DNA of 64,000 nucleotides, taken from assembly GCA_963082975.1 (NCBI GenBank), contig OY720346.1, positions 19,958,720 to 20,022,719 on the forward strand, written 5' to 3'. Below, in pieces: positions 9,949 through 22,171 of this stretch. A program made the translations under genes and the position numbers. The DNA comes from Labia minor (lineage: Eukaryota; Arthropoda; Insecta; Dermaptera; Spongiphoridae). The notes beneath the pieces are model-generated. The model did not search any database. It worked only from the letters and a program-made list of their open reading frames with translations, and was not told the origin of the DNA. Each line of letters starts with the position of its first letter. Positions within the stretch are counted from its first letter, which is position 1.

Positions 9949-12900
9949 TTAATATACAGTTTCGTCTTTATATCCCCAAGTATTGTTTTCTAAAGTTAAA
10001 AAAATAAAAATAAGAATTAATGATTTTTAAGAAAATTATTTTTGAATATTATTATAACTCTTACCTTCATAGAGATCTAAATAAGACATCATTAAATCTA
10101 ATAAAAAAGGACCAGTTGTTGTAGGCCAGTTTGTATTACCACCAAGCCAAAATGGTAAATAATCTGCACCAAATTTTTCTATCATTTTCTCTTTTCCTTC
10201 ACCATTCATATCACCCATAAAATGGATCTGATAAATAAATAAAACAAAAACAAATTGATTATTAAATTTTTCTGAATTACTGTTAAACCCTATTCTTTTT
10301 TCTTTTTTAACTTTCTAATAAAATTAAATTTGTTTTTATTAGAAATATATTTTTTTAATTAACTATAGAATATAAAAATAAAATATATATAAGTGATATA
10401 TTTATATATATAACAAATTGAAATTTCCTCCTGTTGAGATCATTTTCAATTATTCTTTTTAATTGGTCTGATGCTTCTTGTTTTTCACTTCTCTGTCCAA
10501 GCTTACGGGAGTCTTTTTCGTTCAACTTTCGTTCCTCCTCTTCTTGAATCACAGACTATCTATATATCTATATATCTATGAATAAACCGTCGGATTGAAA
10601 AGACCTATAGGCTCAAACAGTTAATTTTGAGACTCTTTAAATTTCACTTTTGTGCGTGGCATCTAATTTGCACTTTTTTTGTTCAATCCCATGGTCGATT
10701 CAGTTGGAAATAAGAATTGGGACCTCTGAATTAATATAATTAAATCGTTCACTCTATTTATAATGTGAATTGTATGTCCTAAAGAGCATTGAATTCCAAA
10801 ATTAAAAAACTTGTAACATCCTATTATATTCAATATTTGCTAAAATATTTATTTAACAACTTGTAACAATTTATTCATTTAGTTGAAATATTACATTTAT
10901 AACGTTTTTTGAATTCTACTTTTTACTATCTCGTCAGAGATAGTATTGCGATCACGAAAATTTTCCATGTTGAGATTTTGATCTTTTTATACGTTTTAAA
11001 GGTTCCTGAATTATTTTTATTAAGGTTGAGAAAAATGTCCTTATCTGTGTGTGTGTATGTATGTATGTATGTATGTAACCAAAATTACGCAAAAACGGTT
11101 TGAGCTAGAATGATGAAATTTGGTACAGGGGCATTATTCAAAATTCATACATTTCTATCAACTTTTGAGAAATGTAGCTCAACCGGAAGAGGGTCATGAC
11201 TTACAACGTTTTGATTTTTTTTTTTTAAAGTGACCATAAAAATAGATATATGGTTGATAATTTTTCAGATGATTAATAATTGTATAAAACTGCTATATAT
11301 AGAATTTCAGCTTGATTGAATCGCTGCAAGTACCAGAATTAATTTTTTAACACTGCAACACGTGACGTGATGCCATCAACAAAGAGCCAAACATGCGCTG
11401 GTTTAATAAATATTATTTATTAATTTTAATTTATAATTTAATTAATTTAATTTAATTTAAATTAATATATGTTATTTAATCCAATTCAAATTTGCGAGAT
11501 AGTCGAGTGGAGACACTTCAGATTTTTTCATTTCTATTAATATTCCTTATTCTGTTTTATCACAAGGCACCCTAATAGCAACTAGGTTTTGCAACGACGA
11601 AAGGATTAAGCAACAACCTGGCAATCTTTGGAACCTTCCTTCGCAGGGTACTTCTAGTAATCACCCGATTGAAGAATTTTTTGTAGTGTCCTTGCTACTC
11701 ATTGTCGTGTAGTTCTATTGATATTTTCAATATCTCATTTACCAATTACTTAAATAGACTAATATAATATTTTATAACTGAAAGTACAATCTAAATCTAT
11801 CTATCTCTGTGGTTGATGTTACATTATTATAGATATAAGTAGAAGAAAAAAATTATTTACCAGATGTTGTAATTTTTTATTAATAAATGGCTTAAATAGT
11901 GCAAACACTTTACTAAATATCCTAGGTTGATTAATCAAAATAACACCTATTATCTTAGATCCTGAAGATTTCTAAAAAAATAAAAAATAAGTATTTTAAA
12001 AAAAATAAGAATAGAAGAAATATGTCATTTAAAAAAAACTCACTTGTAAATAATCAACAATATTTTTTGCTATTGAAGGAGTGATTGAAAACACTTTATC
12101 AAATGTAAAACCTTCCATATCAACGATAAGATAAACACCACTAATTTGAGTGTAAGGTTCATATCCAGAAACTTCAGAAATCAACATAATAGAACGAAGT
12201 ATTTCATTTGGGGAAATTTTCGAAGGGTTCCAATTTTCTAAACAATTTTATAAAATTTCAATTTATAAATTACAAATTATTACTTACTTTGAAAATTTAA
12301 AATTTGTCGTTGTTGTTCTATAACAATAATGAAGTAACTCCTTATCTTAATAATATTTTCCTACATATTTAAGTATTATTAATAAAATGTAAAATAATTA
12401 AAAGAAGTAGGTACAATATTAATAGCCCCAATGTGGGTGATATAATCGGTGCTCAGGCACTAGGCGCCAAACGATATAGATGATGACAACAAGAATTACA
12501 ATTCAGTAATAATTTTTGGAATGTAAAGTAACCAGAGAAAACTTTTAATCTCGCCAGAGATAGTATTGCGAACATGAAAATTTTCTATGTTGATATTTTA
12601 ATGTTTTTATAAGTTTTAAAAGTCCCTGAGTCATTTTCACTAAGGTTGAGAAAAATGTCTGTGTGTGTAAGGAGACAAGATAACGCAAAAACGGTTTGAG
12701 CGAGAATAATGAAATTTGCTACACGGGCATTATTCAAATTCGTAGTTATCTATCAACTTTCTAGAAATGTAGCTCATTCGGAAGAGGGTCATTACCTACA
12801 ACGTTTTGATTGTTTTTCCTAAAGTGATCGTAAAAATAAAGATATATGTATGATAATTTTTCACATGATTATAAAAACTGTATAAAACTACTCTATATAG

Positions 12901-13272
12901 AATTTCAGCTTGTTTGAATCGCTGAAAGTAACGGAATTAATATAACGGGTTGACTGCAAATCACAAGCCAGCCCATGACGTGGTGCCATCAACAAAGAGC
13001 CAAACACGCGCTGGTTTAATAAATATTATTTATTAATTTTAATTTATAATTTACTTTAAATATAATATATGTTGATTAATCCAATTTAAATTGTGAGATA
13101 GTCTAGTGGAGAGACTACAGTTTATTATATCTACTTACAATTATAAAAATGAGATTAATTAATTAATGGCCCTACGTTTGAGTGCCAATTATAATAAAAG
13201 GTTGGTATAATAATTAATTGGGTTGGGTGGTCAATTTAATAATATGGTGAATAATAAATAAGCTATTATTGA

Positions 13273-13311
<39 letters not shown>

Positions 13312-16300
13312 TAATAAAAGAACAAAAAAATATAGGATTAGATAATTAATATAAAATAAGACACTCTGGCTTGAATAAGGTTTGGTTTAGAACAAATAAA
13401 AAAACATGAGATCGCACTTAAATTTTAATCGTGCAAGGGTCTGATCACAGACCATCCATATCAAATCCACTGACCATACATATCTCGAGTCTGCTTTCAT
13501 GGCAACGAGGGGAATCCCATTTTCGTTCTGGCGAGATAGTAAAAAGAAACAGCAATGACTACACAAAGCCAAGCAAGTGCCTGATTGAGCCTGGGTGTCT
13601 CCAAAAAATTGGTTTTTCCCAATATGAGTAGGGGCCATTGTCAACTTATAAAATTTAAATAAATTGACCTGTGGCCAGGCGCAGAACCGACCGACGGTTT
13701 GAAGTAAATTAATTTTCAGCTACAGAAACAATTTCAATATAATATATTACAATTTTAATATATCTATTAATACTATAAAAAACAGATATGGATATAACAT
13801 AAATATTTTTAATTTTATTTTATTTATTATATTTTAAGTAAGAGCTGACTGTGACGTCATGAAGGGCTGGGTGACGTCATATAATTTTAAATTAAGAAAG
13901 AACGAATGAAGATGATTTTCCCGACGATAAAACCAATACAAAGTGCGTGATTTGTGGAGTTATGTAAAACATCTCCGCATGTGAAATTTGGTGTGAAAAT
14001 AACCCTTCCCTTCCTATCGTCGATCGCTAATACTACCAATTCCGGTTTTCGGATTTGCACCAAAAGTTGATCAATTCATCATACTGATGCATTAAGTAAA
14101 TATAACAATTTTCATTCAAATCCGTTGAGCCAGTCAAGCTTTACACATTTATACAGAGGGACGGACGAACTGACATGCTAAAAATATTTTTTTCTGTTAA
14201 GAAAATGCATGATTCGTGGAGATATGTAAAAATCTCGACATGTGAAATTTGGTGTGAAAACAAAACCTCCCTTACTATCATCGGTCGGTTAAAATTCCTT
14301 AAATGGAAGCTCGGCACTACGAACATTCTCCATCATCAATGCAATTATTCAAAAATAATTATTTATTTATTTATTTATTCAAATATATACGATACATCCG
14401 CTTGGACAACCAATTTATTAGTTTAATCGATTAAATAGATTAAATATTATATCCCCATTATATACTCTATTGTCCCTTAAAACATGAATATCAGGTTGCA
14501 ACAAGTATATGCGTTGTCACCGGCCACCAAAGTATTAAAAAGAAATTTATTGCATTTTTTCTTAAAATTGTTTTTTTTTTAATGTGCATTTCCTATTAAT
14601 CTCTAAATGTTCATAGTAAGTAATAAATAACATACGTGCATACCCTATTTTATTACCAGTTTATAATTCTATAAAATTATTTTTAACTTAACTTAAATCT
14701 CACTTATAAAATGGTAAAGAGAAATAAATTTTAAATTCATACTTACTTCCAATATGTAAATAAATTGTTCTTTCTCCGTTTGACATTCGATATGGAAAAC
14801 AAACAAGATTATTTTGTAGAAACATATCTCTTATCACACTAGGCAATAAATCGTTAGAAAGATGTTTATTCTTTAATCGAAATTGAAAATAATTTTGCAC
14901 CTAAAAAAAAATAATACAATTTTAATATTAATTAATTTTAAATATATATATATGTCGTAGGCAAATGGCAATTTTAGGAAAATAGCATTTGACTGGCAAA
15001 ATAACTTATTATTTCAATTTGATTAGGAAAATAGCATTTTCCTAGACAAAAGCCATTTGGCTAAATCTTTGTTGTGTAATTTGCTTTAACTATTATTTCA
15101 TTTCAATTTGACTATGAAAATAGCTCAGAATAACTTCAACTATTATTTCAATTTGATTAGGAAAATAGGTCAGAAAATGTCGCACATTTATTGGACCGAC
15201 ATAGGGACAAGACACAGGATTATCGTATTGGTCTGCCTTCTTTGCATTCCGTTCGAAAAAAAGTGGGAGGGAAGAAACAGACAAAATACTCAAATATTAT
15301 TTATTTTCCAAAAATCTTTTAATCAATTAAAATAATTTTATAAGGAAACGGATATGTTAAAAAAACGATATAAACAAAATTTAGTTTGTTTGTCAGCTTT
15401 TGAAAATTTTTATAGAACTGAGTCGCTGAAACTTATCTATTAATATTACTAACTATATCCTGAGCCTTATCAAACTCATACACTCTCCCAAATCCCTCAA
15501 GTGCCTCCTAAATCAACCAGTGGCGGATTAAGTTGATTGAGGGCCCCGGGCGGTAAAATTGAAATGGGCCCTCTGTTATTTACAATTATAATTGAAAGAC
15601 AAATGTTGTTTATATTATAATTTAGGCTGTTTTATACTTACATATATAGTACTTATGTAAAAAATACATAATTTTTACTGTGGTCGCCGAGACCCAAAAT
15701 TGATTATTTTTTAGTTAGTCGGGGTTCAAATACGACCGAATAAAGATCAGTTGTTCAATAAAGATCTGTATATCAAGAATAACTTGTTTTATTTAAACTC
15801 CGATTATCCATAAACTCAACAGTTTTTTTAAATTTAATATTTTAATAATATATTGAAAATAAAAAAGCAGTTCAATGGGATTGTAAATACGTCCCCATTG
15901 ACCATAAATAGTAATTTTCTTAAGAATTATAATAAAATATCAATCGATTATTATAATTTAAATGAATAGAAAATTACGAAAGATAAGTAATAGACAATTC
16001 TGTGTATTTTAGCAATTATAAATAAGAGTAATTATAATCAAATTAAATTTTATTAAATTAATTAATTTTCAAATTATGAAAGATGAAATATAATTACCAG
16101 TTTAAATGCTCTTGTCACGTTATAATTGGCTATACGGAGAAATCGAAATATTTGAAAATCATTATCAACTGGAAATACTAAGTTTTTTTCAGCTAGAATA
16201 AAAATGAATTAATAGTCTAGTTATAATGGATATATATAAAAAATAAGTATATATAGTTAATTATTAATTCACCATATAATTATATAATAATTTATTATTA

Positions 16301-19300
16301 AGATGAAGAATTTTTATATTATACTAGGTGCGAAGAGCGCTCCGCTTATATTTTATGTATATTATATTTGGCTATGTTTGTGAGGATGGATGGATGGATG
16401 TCCAACGCATTTCACGTAAAATCTACTAAATGGATTTTATTGAAACTTTACAATAATATAGCTTATACATTAATGTTACACATAGGCTATAGTAGATTAA
16501 TAATTACTTAAATATTAATTATAAATTAATCAAAATAATATTTATTCATTATAAAGAAGTCAGCAACTATATGTTAGACAACGTTTTAATTATATTTTTA
16601 ATTTAATTTCGAAATAAAATTAAAAATAAAATATAAGGTATGATTTATTATGTATATAATTTGATAGATTTTTAGACATTTCATTTATATGTGTTTCTTT
16701 AAAATATTTGAAATTTTTTAATTTATTATTTTTACTATTCATTCCTCTCGTGGAATCCATAAATAATCATAAAATAATTTCAAAACATTTCAGCTCATAT
16801 CACTCTTCGATTTATCATCTGGCCATTCTCCCATCCTCTTTTTGCTAACATCTATCTATTGCCTCCTTCTCCATTCCTTACTAATCATAAAACTAACTGG
16901 TCTGTCTACCTTTGCTTCCCTAAACTCTAACAGCATTACCACTTCTCTTCCTCTGAATAATAGTTCAGATATTGATGAAGCAGTGTGTCACTTTAATCTA
17001 ACCCTCCAACAAGGAACCATCTCATCCGCCAAAAAACAAACCTATCCTTCACTCAAGTATCGATTCCAATTTAAAATCCCTTAAATCTTAAAAAATAAAG
17101 AAGGATTTGGCAATCGGATAGATCCCTTATCCTTAAAAAGAAATTAAATAGTTTAGGTAAACAAAAGAAAAAACTCCTCTAAGACTTTTTACTCCTGAAT
17201 GGGCCTGATCTAATTTTGAAAAGGCCAATAGGTTTTCTAGTCATTTAGCTAAAGCCTTTATTCCTCACTATTCCGAACCTATCTGACTTAGCGACCTACA
17301 GAAACTGGCCCCATTTCCCATCATCTGTCCCCTAAACAATTTAATGAAGTTCATTCCACAGAATCAAAATCTTATATTCATTTATTTAAAAACAAAAATA
17401 AAGCCCGTGGTTGTGACAGGATTACCGGTTGGGCGAGCTTCCTGATTGTTCGCTTCTCTTCTTGACCAACCTATTTAACAACATCATAAAAAATTATGCA
17501 TTTTCCTTGTTTTTGGAAATTGGCCAAGATCATAATGATTCCTAAACCGGGAAAACCTCCAGAAAATGCCAACTCTTATCGACCCATTAGCCTATTGTAT
17601 CTAAACTGTTCAAAAGAATTCTCCATGGCAGAATCCTGTTTGCTCGCAGGGAGATTATTCCACCGCATCAGTGATTTTAAAATTTAGAATAAAAATTTAA
17701 ATATAAAAATAATAATTTTCAAACTAATGTAATAAAGAAAATTTAATAATTCGTAATTAAATTAATGATAATTTTTTTTTATAATATTAATAATTTGGGA
17801 TAATTATAAATCAATAAAAAACACATATTAAATATAATTAATTAAAATAAAATTAGTCTTATTAATTCCTATAAATAAATAATGCATCGAAATAAAATAA
17901 ACAAATGTTAGCGGCGCGCCTAGCGCCTCTAGCCGCCGTGCAGCGTACTAGTCCCCGGACTACGGAATGCCCCTCGTCTTTCCTATATCTGAGTTCCCAG
18001 CTGAGGATATCGGCTCAGCTGTTCGTTCTCTTGTGATATCCGCTTCTGTCCAATAAACACCTCTCTGTCCGCTTACGTTCTTTCTCTCTATACCGACCAC
18101 TGCTATTCCAATTCCGTTCACGATACCCTGGCTATCCAAATATCCGTTTCTCTCGCACCGACTTCGCCAACCTGTTAACGTCCTTCTCTAATACTCTATT
18201 ACCTGACGCTCTGTTCACCCGTTCATTTACTCAAACTCATCCTTATATCAATCCCATCTCGTTAATAACCGCCCCATCTCCAATTAACCACATGATAACG
18301 CCTTTCCCGTCCATTCACCGTCTTTCCCGTATCAATTCACCTTATTCTCTCTCCGACTCTCGATTTGCAATATTTTCTACTCAGTCCGTTGTCCAGGAAG
18401 AAATATTCAATATCATTTATATTACGTTCTGTACATTGCTGCACTCTTCTATTAATTATACTTTCTATTTTATTTAAAACACAAACGGTCTATTCTTTTC
18501 CCGTGTTAAATCCTGACAATATTCCGAAGTCCCACCCCAATTAGAGTTATATTATTTACTAAATAATATAATTCTCTAACACAAATCAAACTATATTAAT
18601 ATAGAAAATATGTAGGTAATTAATATTTAACATAAAATGCAATTAATACTAGATCCACCGCATCAGTGATTTTAAAATTTAAATATAAAAATAATAATTT
18701 TCAAACTAATGTAATAAAAAAAATTTAATAATTCGTAAATAAATTTATGATAATTTTTTTTAATATTAATAATTTGTGATAATTATAAATCAATAAATAA
18801 CACATATTAAATATAATTAATTAAAATAAAATTTGTCTTTTATTAATTCCTATCAATAAATAATGCAACGAAATAAAATAAACAAATCAGACTATATTAA
18901 TATAGAAAATATGTAGGTAATTAATATTTAACATAAAATGAAATTAATACTCGATCTTTCAACTACTGACTTTTCAAAAACCTTTCTAAACTCCTATTTA
19001 TATAAATAATTCTTAATCCTTTCTAATAATATTATATTATAGAAATTAGAAAAATAATATAAATAATAATGAATTGAAATAATTATTTTAAGATGCAAAA
19101 TAATTTGCTAAAATAAAAATTTCAAAATATAAAATATTATATTAATTGGATTGAAATAATAAATTGTTTACCTTTAATCAATGCTAATAATTCTTGTTTG
19201 GAGTTTTCTTTAACAATCTCAGAGGTCTCTCCAATATTTCTTGCTCTTTCCGTCCAAATTTCATCAAATTCTACATCCATCTCTAATTCTATTATATATT

Positions 19301-19373
19301 TTTCAATATGAACTTTCTTAGTATTCTTATCAAAATACATTTTGCATTCAATTTCATTTCTTTCAGATGACAT
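9949..19373 (-). CDS. CRAL-TRIO (Sec14-like) lipid-binding protein, complete, 7 exons, 319 aa
   Basis: Exons (minus order): 19373-19172, 16192-16098, 14900-14747, 12237-12044, 11971-11861, 10227-10065, 9989-9949; 960 nt with every phase agreeing. Exons 1-2 encode the CRAL-TRIO N domain (FRFLRIANYNVTRAFKL). Exons 3-6 encode the lipid-binding domain: LHIGKNWNPSKIS, the VDMEGFTFDKVF strand, INQPRIFSKVFALFKPF, and IHFMGD leading to FGADYLPFWLGG, which matches the LPxxxGG ending of the family. Exon 7 adds a short tail ending GYKDETVY. Length is normal for alpha-tocopherol-transfer-protein/clavesin-like insect proteins. These are cytosolic carriers of hydrophobic ligands; the ligand here is unknown. 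The start at 19373 is preferred to an in-frame ATG at 19400 because a polypyrimidine-AG lies between them. Introns are packed with transposon sequence, yet no exon is broken. A partial paralogue lies at 773-2700. Confidence 0.85.
10925..11503 (+). mobile_element. Non-autonomous element family C, copy 1
   Basis: Starts at a terminal hairpin (ACTATCTCGTCAGAGATAGT) and ends at GCGAGATAGTCGAGTGG, so the ends share the inverted motif ACTATCTCG. About 580 bp. Internal landmarks shared by all copies are ATTGCGATCACGAAAATTTT, GTTGAGAAAAATGTC, a GT/ATGT microsatellite, GCAAAAACGGTTTGAGC and a CAACAAAGAGCCAAAC block. Lies in the intron between CRAL-TRIO exons 5 and 6. No open frame of note. Confidence 0.75.
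12547..13102 (+). mobile_element. Non-autonomous element family C, copy 2
   Basis: Same layout as copy 1 in the same orientation, in the intron between CRAL-TRIO exons 3 and 4. The first bases are altered (AATCTCG). A stray family end (CTGGCGAGATAGTAAAAAG) also occurs near 13528-13546, suggesting a fourth, truncated insertion in this intron. Confidence 0.7.
13662..14290 (+). mobile_element. Non-autonomous element family A, complete copy
   Basis: Begins TTGACCTGTGGCCAGG, carries AACCGACCGA at 13685 and ends CATCGGTCGGTT at 14290. It contains paired TGACGTCAT motifs and a GAAATTTGGTGTGAAAA block. An inverted copy is at 20805-21437 and a partial one at 1-316. It has no transposase. The frames 14141-14326 and 14175-14426 overlap it but are not genes. 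Confidence 0.65.
15521..15812 (+). mobile_element. hAT-like terminal fragment (CAGTGGCGGATTAAG end)
   Basis: Starts with CAGTGGCGGATTAAG followed by a G/C-rich GGGCCCCGGGCGG stretch. The ~290 bp recur inverted at 21815-22112. CAGTGGCG-type ends are common in hAT-like elements of insects. The far terminus is not visible, so it is called a fragment. It lies in the intron between CRAL-TRIO exons 2 and 3. Confidence 0.55.
16800..17655 (+). pseudogene. Jockey-type LINE relic (endonuclease end to start of RT)
   Basis: The reading switches frame several times. It begins with an LSSGHSPILF-type endonuclease terminus near 16805, then the linker (16842-17084) with a DIDEAV box. It ends with the RT entry motif WKLAKIIMIPKPGKPP followed by SYRPISLL near 17510-17600. 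It stops abruptly at 17655, before the RT catalytic core. It sits in the large intron between CRAL-TRIO exons 1 and 2 in the opposite orientation to the gene. Confidence 0.75.
17906..18581 (+). mobile_element. Solo LTR, 676 bp, with 4-bp target duplication
   Basis: Begins TGTTAGCGGCGCG and ends CTCTAACA (TGTTAG...CTAACA). It is flanked on both sides by CAAA (17902-17905 and 18582-18585). The related unoccupied sequence exists at about 3636 and 18888 (ACAAATCAGACTATATTAA), confirming the insertion limits. An AATAAA at about 18048 suggests plus orientation. No internal retroelement sequence adjoins it, so it is a recombined solo LTR. It lies between exons 1 and 2 of the CRAL-TRIO gene and is far less AT-rich than its surroundings. 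Confidence 0.85.
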
Positions 19374-19499
19374 TTTATTTTCTAAAAAAATTATTTGCAT
19401 AATTTAGTAAGTATCCCTTGTATAAATATTTAGAACCTGGAACACCGAGCTATCACTCGACCGTAATTTTTAAACTTTTAAAATTATACAAGTTTTTAA

Positions 19500-19959
19500 A
19501 TATTTATTACAATTAATCAATGAATTTTCTAAAAAAGACACATCAAAAATTTGTCTCTTAAAATGGTACAAATTAATTAAAACCATTCGATTTCAATTTA
19601 AAGATAAAAAAAATATTCAAATTTACTAGATAAAATATTTGATCCTATATTATATATATATAAGATGTTATTTTACTTAGATGACTTCAGTTTTATATTT
19701 TTCAAAATAGCAATAGCTTATAGACTTTTTCGACCAAGTATTACTACTCATAATAATGTATATTCTGAAATTATACTCTTTTAATTTAAAATATAATTAT
19801 AAATATATAATATAAATTTTATTCAATTATTATTTAAGTTTAATAATATACTAATGAGACAACGCACCAATTCTATCATGATATCTTTTGAATGACTGAA
19901 TGATTAATACAATATTAATTAAATTAATAAAGAACATGACGGGAGAAATTTATAATTAA
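19500..19959. other. AT-rich spacer upstream of the CRAL-TRIO gene
   Basis: No gene seen. The upstream region of exon 1 (to about 19500) contains a TATAAATA near 19420 that could act as a TATA element on either strand; any 5' untranslated exon would lie here. Confidence 0.35.
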
Positions 19960-21545
19960 ATATTTGAATTTATTTAAATTTTTTGTATGGTTGTGGAGAT
20001 CCAAATAAATTAAAAAAGTTAGTTGTAATTTTATCAATCAAATAAATGAAAATTAATACATACTGTCTTTCAACCAAATAATACTTATTACTTTAACCAA
20101 TTTTGAGGCTATAACTTCACAAATTTCCGGACATACAGATAGACAGACATCATGAACACTTCTAAAGTTACTTTTGGATGCTAGAGGTCATGAAACGCGA
20201 GGAAATGCAAAAACTTTTAAATTTTCAAGCAATGTGCAGACAAAAATCTTTATATATATGTATATAAATTTTTTATTAAATATTCTTTTTAGTTAAATAT
20301 AATATAATCATTATTTTATTAATTTACATTAAGGTAAACAAATTATTTTCATTATATACATTAAATATTAATTAAGTTTTCAAAAATAGAGAATTAAAAA
20401 GAAATAATTATTTAATTTACCTGCTATTTATTTAAAGAACTTCAAAATATATAAATTCGAACACAATCAATTAATCACTAAATAATTTTTCTTTATATAT
20501 ATAGCTAAGGTTTCATTTGCATTGAATTGAAAAAGGAAAGATTAATTTTAAATAATTTTAAATAATTATGGTATTTTAAATAATTTATTCTTTAATTTAA
20601 TAAAAGTTATTTTTGGATAAAGTAAAAAATGTTTTTAAAATTTATTGTTATCTAACAATTTAAATAAGTTTAAATTTAAAAAATATTTATTGCAAATTAT
20701 TATGATAATTAAAGCTTAGATAATTTATTTGATATATTTTGCAAATTAATCAAAGTAAAAGTGTTCTTATTTTAATCATCTTTATTCTCAAACAACGTTT
20801 TTATCGACCGACGATAGTAAGGGAGGTATTGTTTTCACACCAAATTTCCATGTGGAGATTTTTACATATCTCCACGAATCAAGCATTTTCTTAACAGAAA
20901 AAAGTATTTTTAGCATGATGTCTGTCCGTCCGTCCGTCCGTCTGTCCGTCTGTCCGTATAGATGTGTACAGCCTGAACGGCTCAACCGATTTTGATGAAA
21001 TTTGGTATATTTACTTAATGCCTCAGTGGGATGAATTGATCAACTTTTGGTGCAAATCCGGAAACCGGAAGTGGTAGTATTAGCGATCGACGATAGGAAG
21101 GGAAGGGTTATTTTCACACCAAACTTCACATGAGGAGATTTTTTTATATATCACCACGAATCATGCTCTTTGTATTGGTTTTATCCTCGAGTAAAATCAT
21201 CTATATTAGTTTTTTCTTTATTTAAAATTATATGACGTCATCCAACCATTCATGACGTCACAGCCTGGTCTTACATATATATTATAAATAAAATAAAATT
21301 AAAAATATTTATGTTATATGCCTATCTGTTTTTTATTACAATAATAGATATATTAAAATTATTTGAAATTGTTTCTGTAGCTTGGAATTAATTTATTTCA
21401 AACCGTCGGTCGGTTCGGGCCTGGCCACAGGTCAACTTATTTATATATTTATTAAAATGGCCTCAGCTATAACCATTTGGCCAAATAGAAAATTGAATAT
21501 TTTTAAATATTTAAATCATTAATTATAAACAATAAGTCCAAATTA
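19960..21545 (+). repeat. Dispersed repeat B, copy 3, split by a family A element
   Basis: 19960-20800 matches 5633-6520. After the family A insertion the same repeat resumes at 21441-21545, matching 8213-8310 (AAAATGGCCTCAG and CATTTGGCCAAATAG). Copy 2 at 7841-8310 therefore shows the empty site. Confidence 0.7.
20805..21437 (-). mobile_element. Non-autonomous element family A, inverted copy
   Basis: Reverse complement of 13662-14290 with moderate divergence. It carries a (GTCC)n run near 20925-20957, the paired TGACGTCA motifs near 21233-21260 and ends GGCCTGGCCACAGGTCAA. It is inserted inside repeat B. Comparison with copy 2 gives the junctions (AACGTTTTTA|TCGACCG on the left), with a possible TTTA or TTA duplication. 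The ends are not symmetrical, so a classical TIR transposon is not certain. Confidence 0.65.
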
Positions 21546-21814
21546 TATTAATAAATAATTTATAATATATTAATTTATTTTTATTAGTTCGAAATTATTT
21601 TTGTCTATTGCTATTTTATTTGGTAGAGAGTTTTTTTTATTTCTAAACACACACACAATGAGTTTATTTTTGGGAAGGTCTCTAGTGAGTTATTAAGAGG
21701 GATAGTTTCAATTTTACCTTTCCAGTAATTGTTAACCGAAATTGAATATTCTTTAGAAATCTTTTGTTTTATTACGGCTAGAAGGTTCATTGGAATTTGT
21801 GTTTAAATTATTTC

Positions 21815-22112
21815 TGTCGATAATCGGAATTTAAATAAAACAAGTTATTCTTGATACAGATCTTTATTGAACAACTGATCTTTAATCAGTCGTGTTTGAA
21901 CCCCGACTAACTTAAGAAAAAATAATCAATTTTGGGTCTCGGCGACCACAGTAAAAATTATGTATTTTTTACATAAGTACTATATATGTAAGTATAAAAC
22001 AGCCTAAATTATAATAGAAACAAAATTTGTCTTTCAATTATAATTATAAATAACAGAGGGCCCATTTCAATTTTACCGCCCGGGGCCCCCAATCAGCTTA
22101 ATCCGCCACTGC
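21815..22112 (-). mobile_element. hAT-like terminal fragment, inverted copy
   Basis: Reverse complement of 15521-15812, ending CTTAATCCGCCACTG. It directly precedes the sequence into which the errantivirus-like element inserted. 21546-21814 upstream holds no recognised gene. Confidence 0.55.
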
Positions 22113-22171
22113 TTGGGGGTAGGATAAGTATGAAATTTTATTTCTTGGTCTTTTAAATGAGAAATCACTTT

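Noticed and set aside
10408-10553. Glu/Lys-rich open stretch on the minus strand between CRAL-TRIO exons 5 and 6
   Set aside because: Exons 5 and 6 already join in phase, and an extra exon here would disrupt the conserved CRAL-TRIO fold. Left as intronic sequence.
13278-13308. (TA)n and other simple repeats as CRISPR-like arrays
   Set aside because: Plain microsatellites without spacers, in a eukaryotic sequence.
14175-14426. 83-codon plus frame repeated at 201-452
   Set aside because: It overlaps the family A repeat and its flank; the repetition reflects segmental duplication, not coding constraint.
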